Assembly (NCBI GenBank): GCA_027382625.1
Contig: JAJKFJ010021473.1
Span: 1 to 64,000, forward strand
Direction: 5' to 3'
Length of the DNA: 64,000 bases
From: Tetmemena sp. SeJ-2015
Taxonomy: Eukaryota; Ciliophora; Spirotrichea; Sporadotrichida; Oxytrichidae
A program made the position numbers and the translations under genes. The notes below the pieces were generated by a model. It was not told the origin of the DNA, did no database searches, and worked only from the letters and a program-made list of their open reading frames with translations. Of the stretch, positions 59,263 through 64,000 are shown in pieces. Each line of letters opens with the position of its first letter. Within the stretch, counting starts at the first letter, position 1.

Positions 59263-60570
59263 TCACTAAGTTTAATTGATTTCAGACTAGGACAGATTGG
59301 ATTTTTATTTCCTTATATGATCTTGCATTTTTTGGTCGATCAAGATTTCTAGCTTCTTCGTCTTTTGCTCAAAATTAAAATATTTAACTCGCTGATATTA
59401 TTGATCTGAGCAAACTTCTAAGCAACTATGATGGCTAATCATCTTCATAGAGCACTATTCTTTATAGACCCGATGAGCCTCCAAGATTTACATCTATGTA
59501 TAGAAGTGGTGTTTTCTCTAAAATTTAATTTATTGGGTTTTAATTCTTACTTAGCATGCTTGAGTTACTCATTAATGAGAATGAGTTTTAATTTGGTGGT
59601 TCAATTCATCTTCTTGATTAATTGTATTCAAACAATAATTTAAATAATTCCTTTCTATGTTTTTGATCTAGCTTGTAATTGATTTATTCATCATTAAGTT
59701 CTGATTAGCTAGCTCTATAATGTCCTTTCTTTTTGGACGTGGAGCTGTGTCGCATATTCCCATATCTTAGCTAAACTAAAGAATATTTCGTAATTTAAGC
59801 TATTAAAATCCACATATTAGGATCTGGGAGGGAAACTATGGAATTAACTTCTTATAGAGAGCCTAAATTTCTTTTTACTACTGACAAGTCATATTAAAGA
59901 TCATTATTGGAAGCATTTGCGTTTCTTGCAAATTTAGGAGAAGGCAAATTTTACTTTCGCTCTTCTTTCTTATAAAACTTTATAGGAGCCTTGGTAGAGA
60001 GATCTTTGATATATCTTGATAAGTTAGGAGATGTCTTATTTAAACTAGCATCTCTTCTGGATGTGTAAGTTTGAAGCTGAGGTGCAAATGAGCATTTAGA
60101 TAGTTCTTCCTTCCTAAAATAAAAACAATACATGCTTGTATATAATCGTCTTGAAGCTTGTTCCTTTTATTGTTAATGACTTTGCCTTTTTGAATGAGCA
60201 GATCATGATGATGAATTTACTTAAGTGTCTCCTGGAATTTCTTTTAGGCTAGGCTTTTAGATTTTTTATTAATCTTTGGGGTAAAAGTGAAATTGTTGTT
60301 AAAGCTCTAATTACGAGAGGTGTTTCTCTCTGCATCAATTTCTGCTTCTTAAGTGTTGAGAGGCTTTCGAGACACACTAACTTCTGTAGAGTTATATCTC
60401 CGTAAATTCTTTCTATTCTCTGAGAGTGCTAGATATTTCAAATGCACTTTCTGCATCTCCTCAAAATTTAGAAAGTGTGCATCACCGTTCTAGTCCAAGC
60501 ATAATTAGCCAATCATTTAATGTCCTATGTTTTGAGCTTCCTTTCTCGAGTGGTAATTATTATGATCGTA
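59263..60570 (-). CDS. Basic protein with C-terminal DVNLG motif
   Basis: The 5' end is open; coding is clear from KEAQNIGHQMIGQLCLDQNG. It has two FxPxIN-like basic motifs, FTFTPKINKKSKSLAQKKF and CSFAPQLQTYTSRRDAS. The C-terminus reads TPLLYIDVNLGGSSGLQRIV, LYEDDQPS, then FEQKTKKLEILIDQKMQDH, to TGA (59263-59265). I recall similar LF(I/V)DVNLG...RIVVYEGD endings in protist ciliary or cytoskeletal proteins; that comparison is from memory. An interruption near 60110-60135 and others near 59550-59610 are needed. The start could be ATG at 60516 or further upstream. Confidence 0.55.
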
Positions 60571-60710
60571 CAAAAAAAATTATTAGATTATATAGTTTCA
60601 TTTAGTTTTTTAAAAAGGTAAATTATTAATCCCAAATATAAACTTGAAGAAAATTATTTTGATAGCAACAATTTTAAAAAATTTTCTTTATAATTCTTTA
60701 AATTATTTAA

Positions 60711-63044
60711 TCAATAATCAGACCTGGCAGTTAGGTATTCATAATTCCAGTAAGCAAGACGAATAAGTTTTTAACCTTGACTTAGTTAAAATAAGTTATC
60801 ATTGGTACCTCCTAAGTTCTTCCAAATATCCGTGAGCATTTCCTCTTCTGTTGATGACCTGTTTTTGACGTGAATGAATCCCAGAGCGTGCATTAGCCTA
60901 ATGTTATAATAAAAACGTAACTCTTCAAACTAATTTGATTCCTCTCTTTTTCTTATACTTTACTGTCTTTTTCTTCCTCCTCCTCGCTATCTTTTTCAAG
61001 ATAGCTGATAAAATCCTTTTTGAGTTTTTCATAGATGACTTAATTGTTGAACTCACTAGGCTTTATCTGATTTTGCGTTTGTTCCAGCATAGAATCGTAT
61101 TTCTCCTTCATCATTTCCTTTTTTTACTATCTCGTTCTGCCCTCAGAATAAAGTCTTTTCCCAAGTTCAATTTGATCTCTGGGAGTCATTCTTCTGTTGT
61201 GAAGGGGAGACTAATTTCTAGATTACTATGTGTCCCTCTTCACACTCTTATTGTTTAGATTTAAAGAGACGTTTTAGTAGAGTCTTTCATGAACATCTAT
61301 ATCAAAATTGTATTCTTTCAGCCTCTCAACAATCAAATGGGAGCCTTTACTTAAAGGCACATGAGCCTATTTTGCTTGCTGTAATTCCTATTGCTCCTTT
61401 TCCTCTTGTCTATCAGCTATAGTTTACTCTACTCTGCTTTTATACTATATCAAATCGCTATAGAAGTCGTTGAAAGTTAAAATTACACAATAATAAAAGA
61501 TCTTTTCTGCTAAGCATAACTTTATGACTCCTAATTAAAGCCCTTGTTTCTACCTCTGCGATTTGCAGATAAACTCAAGTCAGGCTTGAAAGCCATTTAC
61601 TGCAATTAAATTTGCTCGTCATCTTATTTCTACTCCAGCCTTCTCATTTAATTTTCTCTCCTTTTTTGCTAATCATCAAAGAGCCTTTTGAAACACTTCT
61701 CACCACTCTAATTGAATTAAGAGGTTAATATTTTTAAAGTTAAATTAAAAAATATTAAAAAGATATATGCAACCCCTTTAAATTAATTCTTGGCGATATC
61801 TCTGCTCCTACTCCTTGATGATCCATTTAGCTTATTACTTGCTTTCATAAATGACTGCAAGTTTCCAACGCTTTTCTGATTAATTTGACTGAGAGGAGTT
61901 TAAGACATACTTTCGAGTGGTATCAATTGCAAATCATCATCCGTGAGTATTTTTTGCTTTGGATATTTTGTATTCTTAGATATTTCAATAGGATAATTAT
62001 CGAGCCCTTAATCTCTTTGATTGTCCATGAAATTCTTTTTAGAATGAGCAGTCTGCATTGTCGTAATTTCATATTAAGGAAGTGAGTTTTGCTCGAAGTT
62101 TAGTAACTCTGTTAAAGAATTTTAGATATTGAATTAATTGTCTTTGACACTGTCTGGTTTACTCTTATTTGCTGTTTCTTGTCTCATTCTTACAATTTTC
62201 ATGGCCCTTGTTTAATGTTAAGAGCTTCCTTTATCTTTAGACTTAAATCTCTTTTGCTAATTTGCCAAAGACTTCTCTCTTTCATTATTTTGAGATGCTT
62301 AATTTGCCGCCAAGGATTTATGATGCCCCTTTGATTGAGACCTTTCATTTTTGGAATCAAATAAATTAAAAAGATAAAACAGTTGCTCCGATATGACTTT
62401 TCTCTTTCACCTTATTCAAGCTCAGATCATGTGATTAGGGCTAGGATTTCTTATTACTCTAACATCAGATTTAAAAATTAATAATAGCTTACAATTTACT
62501 GGTAATGTCCTTTTGATGCGCTATCGTTTGGGCGGTAGAATCCACTTATCATCATATTCTAAACATCCATCAATGTTGCCATTTCCTAATCCTCATCCAC
62601 AAAAGTAGGAGAAAACTATGGAGCTAACATTTGCTTTTTCTTGCTCGAGCCCTAGAGATAGCTTTGGCTTTTGCTGGAAGCTTGAAGATGAGTCTTATTT
62701 TCTTTGAGCAGACTCTTTGGAGAATTTTATTGTCTCTATCTTTCATTTTCTTCTGTCTATTATGCGATAACTGTCGGTTGAGTGATTGCAACATTCTCAT
62801 CTAAATCATCTGATCTGAAACTATAAAATAGATGGACAAAATTTTAAAATTCTATCAGCATCTGAGTCTTGGTCTGTTGCTTTCTTTCTATTCGATGCTT
62901 TAATGCTATTAAATACTTAATATTTTAATTTAGGGTGTAATTTTCCTATTTTTGGCCAATAGTCTGCTTTATTGAGGACTTTCCCCTCACTTGATTCTTG
63001 GGTGCGTTTATCTTGTTTTCGTTTGCCACTTGCATTGGTTTCAT
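60711..63044 (-). CDS. Large basic low-complexity protein with FKP motif
   Basis: It starts MKPMQVANENKINAPKNQVR and is open for about 190 codons to MISGFYRPNDSASKGHYQ. AT-rich breaks near 62480 and 62370 precede a basic stretch (RAMKIVRMRQETANKSKPD). Later parts are RRENQMRRLEQKQDDEQIQL with FKPDLSLSANRRGRNKGF, then SKGSHLIVERLKEYNFDIDV and a motif GKRLYSEGRTRQQKKEMM. The ordered C-terminus (RLMHALGFIHVKNRSSTEEE; LIRLAYWNYEYLTARSDY) ends at TGA (60711-60713). The short FxPxL and GKRLYxEG motifs recur in protist proteins of unknown function. It faces the next gene across a 92-bp gap, likely a shared promoter. Confidence 0.55.
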
Positions 63045-63136
63045 TTCCGTTGATTTTCAATTATTTGACTGAGTAGTTATATTTTATTTAATTTAGCCAA
63101 CCATCTCTGCGGTAATTCATCAGAGAGAAAGAGTCT
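63045..63136. promoter_or_regulatory. Bidirectional intergenic region
   Basis: A 92-bp gap between divergent ATGs at 63044 (minus) and 63137 (plus). It contains an AT-rich core (TATATTTTATTTAATTTAG) that could serve both genes. Assigned by position only. Confidence 0.3.
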
Positions 63137-64000
63137 ATGCATCATCATGTCGTAGGTTTTATAATTCATTAAATCTTAGAAGCACATTAGCCCATTATAC
63201 CACTTTCAATTACCTGATATGCAACAGTATAATTTCGCAGCATCGGCTCCTAACAGCTAACCTTTTATCCTCAACCAGCCTAATCAATACTCTCCTATTA
63301 TCAAACCACAAGTATAGTACCGCTTGCCACCTTTGCCACCAATAAATTCAGTAATTCAGCAACAAAATAAAAATATATCACCTAATTTAAGCAATTAATA
63401 TCTCTAGCTTCCAATTAAGCTAGATAGTAAATTCTATTCTAACAAAGCAAATCTATTTCACAAGCTTCAACTGCCATGAGCAAACAATAATAATTTCTTA
63501 TAATAGTTTTGAGCTCCCCGAACCTAACTTTCAAAGATACACCTGAGAGCTTCCTAAGACTATCTTAGCCAAAGCTGCTAAACTTTTAACAAAGTTCTAT
63601 CTAGCCATACCCTTCATCCCAGTAGCTTCAGCTTTAGGCATCTAGCCAACTGACGGATTTAATAGCGCCTTTCTAACTCTTCATATAAGATCTCTTTTTA
63701 TTTTAATTCACAGAAAATTAGGAAAGCATCTAGAAAAGCTTTGAGAAGGGTTTCGAGGAGAGACAAAGTGAGAAGATTACTACTCATTTTCCTTATACCT
63801 TTAAAACGGACTCATAGGATAACTCCTTACCAAAGTAAAATCTAGTAACTCACAAAATTAGCATAAATTTTACATCATTGATTTAAGGAACAATGTTTTC
63901 ATACTTCATTTAATTATCAAAGATATATATATTTGATAGTAACTAGGGATAATAAATCCAAAGCGCAAGAATAACAAAATGTTGTTGCTGGGGATTATTA
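63137..64000 (+). CDS. Partial P/Q/N-rich protein, runs off the window
   Basis: A short first exon MHHH and an interruption at about 63149-63177 precede KHISPLYHFQLPDMQQYNFA. Then come NQPNQYSPIIKPQVQYRLPP, a more ordered part KLLTKFYLAIPFIPVASALG and IQPTDGFNSAFLTLHIR, and a charged end SIQKSFEKGFEERQSEK with HFPYTFKTDSQDNSL. Frame changes near 63475, 63545 and 63690 show interruptions. The 3' end is AT-rich and lies near or beyond the window edge. Confidence 0.4.

Noticed and set aside
1..64000. Standard-code ORFs of 60-108 codons on both strands
   Set aside because: Most are pieces of genes that continue through TAA/TAG as Gln, or antisense shadows. Only those fitting a ciliate-code protein were kept.
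1..64000. Programmed +1 frameshifting of the Euplotes type as the cause of frame breaks
   Set aside because: TAA and TAG are used as ordinary sense codons throughout, breaks are not at AAA-TAA/TAG sites, and most breaks are bounded by direct repeats.
1..64000. Plain sequencing errors as the general cause of frame breaks
   Set aside because: Many interruptions are 15-74 nt, AT-rich, repeat-bounded and often carry TGA; removing them restores domains exactly. Single-base or dinucleotide cases remain open.
1..64000. Telomeric C4A4 arrays, telomere-bearing transposon ends, tRNA or rRNA genes, CRISPR arrays
   Set aside because: None seen. Short CCCCAAA or GGGGTTT strings occur but not as repeats.
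1..64000. Scrambled or inverted MDS order
   Set aside because: Every multi-piece gene I could reconstruct has its pieces in linear order. Only orphan pieces (4495-4665, the 3' end of the zinc-finger gene) hint at it.

Overview
The window reads as germline (micronuclear-type) DNA of a spirotrich ciliate in the Oxytricha/Stylonychia/Tetmemena group. Three things support this. (1) Genes only read through if TAA and TAG are glutamine and TGA is the sole stop; several clean C-termini end at TGA, for example both nucleoporins after KKIRK or KKMRK. (2) Genes carry short GT...AG introns of about 33-68 nt. (3) Genes are also broken by short, mostly AT-rich segments bounded by direct repeats of 2-13 nt. 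Removing one repeat plus the segment restores frame and conserved domains. These are internal eliminated sequences (IESs) with pointers. The genus is inference; the code, introns and repeat-bounded interruptions are seen directly.

Layout. 0-6 kb: AT-rich DNA holding a small intron-bearing gene, a GNAT acetyltransferase with five short interruptions, an isolated minus-strand coding island, and an IES-free, relatively GC-rich 261-residue ORF followed by two hairpins. 6-11 kb: Nup214/Nup159-like nucleoporin A. 11-15 kb (minus): acidic coiled-coil protein. 15-18 kb: SHIPPO-type (PGPxxY) protein. 18-19 kb: USP12/46-type deubiquitinase. 19-23.5 kb: nucleoporin B, a paralogue of A. 23.6-26 kb: two unknown genes. 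26.8-30.3 kb: cyclic-nucleotide-domain K+ channel. 30.3-33.2 kb: an unknown coiled-coil gene and an AT-hook/coiled-coil gene. 33.2-36 kb: AT-rich DNA with a diverged repeat pair. 36 kb: C2H2 zinc-finger gene with three IESs. 37.9-39.3 kb: Q/N-rich protein. 39.6-40.2 kb (minus): small secreted protein. 40.56-41.3 kb: inverted-repeat-bounded element holding a decayed copy of the neighbouring gene's 3' end. 41.4-44.5 kb (minus): LRR plus coiled-coil protein. 44.6-46.5 kb (minus): membrane-anchored aspartyl protease. 46.6-50 kb (plus): two unknown genes. 50.1-52.6 kb (minus): three small genes. 52.9-59.2 kb (plus): an unknown gene, a SHIPPO-repeat protein and a SNF1/MARK-like kinase. 59.3-63 kb (minus): two basic protist-type proteins. 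63.1 kb to the end: a partial plus-strand gene.

I resolved about 30 IESs to base level. Their lengths, including one pointer copy, run from 8 to 74 nt. Three further interruptions are bare tandem dinucleotides, equivalent to a two-base pointer with no intervening sequence. The genes do not form an operon. Several products (SHIPPO proteins, LRR coiled coil, coiled-coil proteins) are of types usually linked to cilia or the cytoskeleton. I saw no MDS order scrambling, telomeric repeats, CRISPR array, rRNA or tRNA gene. CDS coordinates below are outer limits and include IESs and introns.
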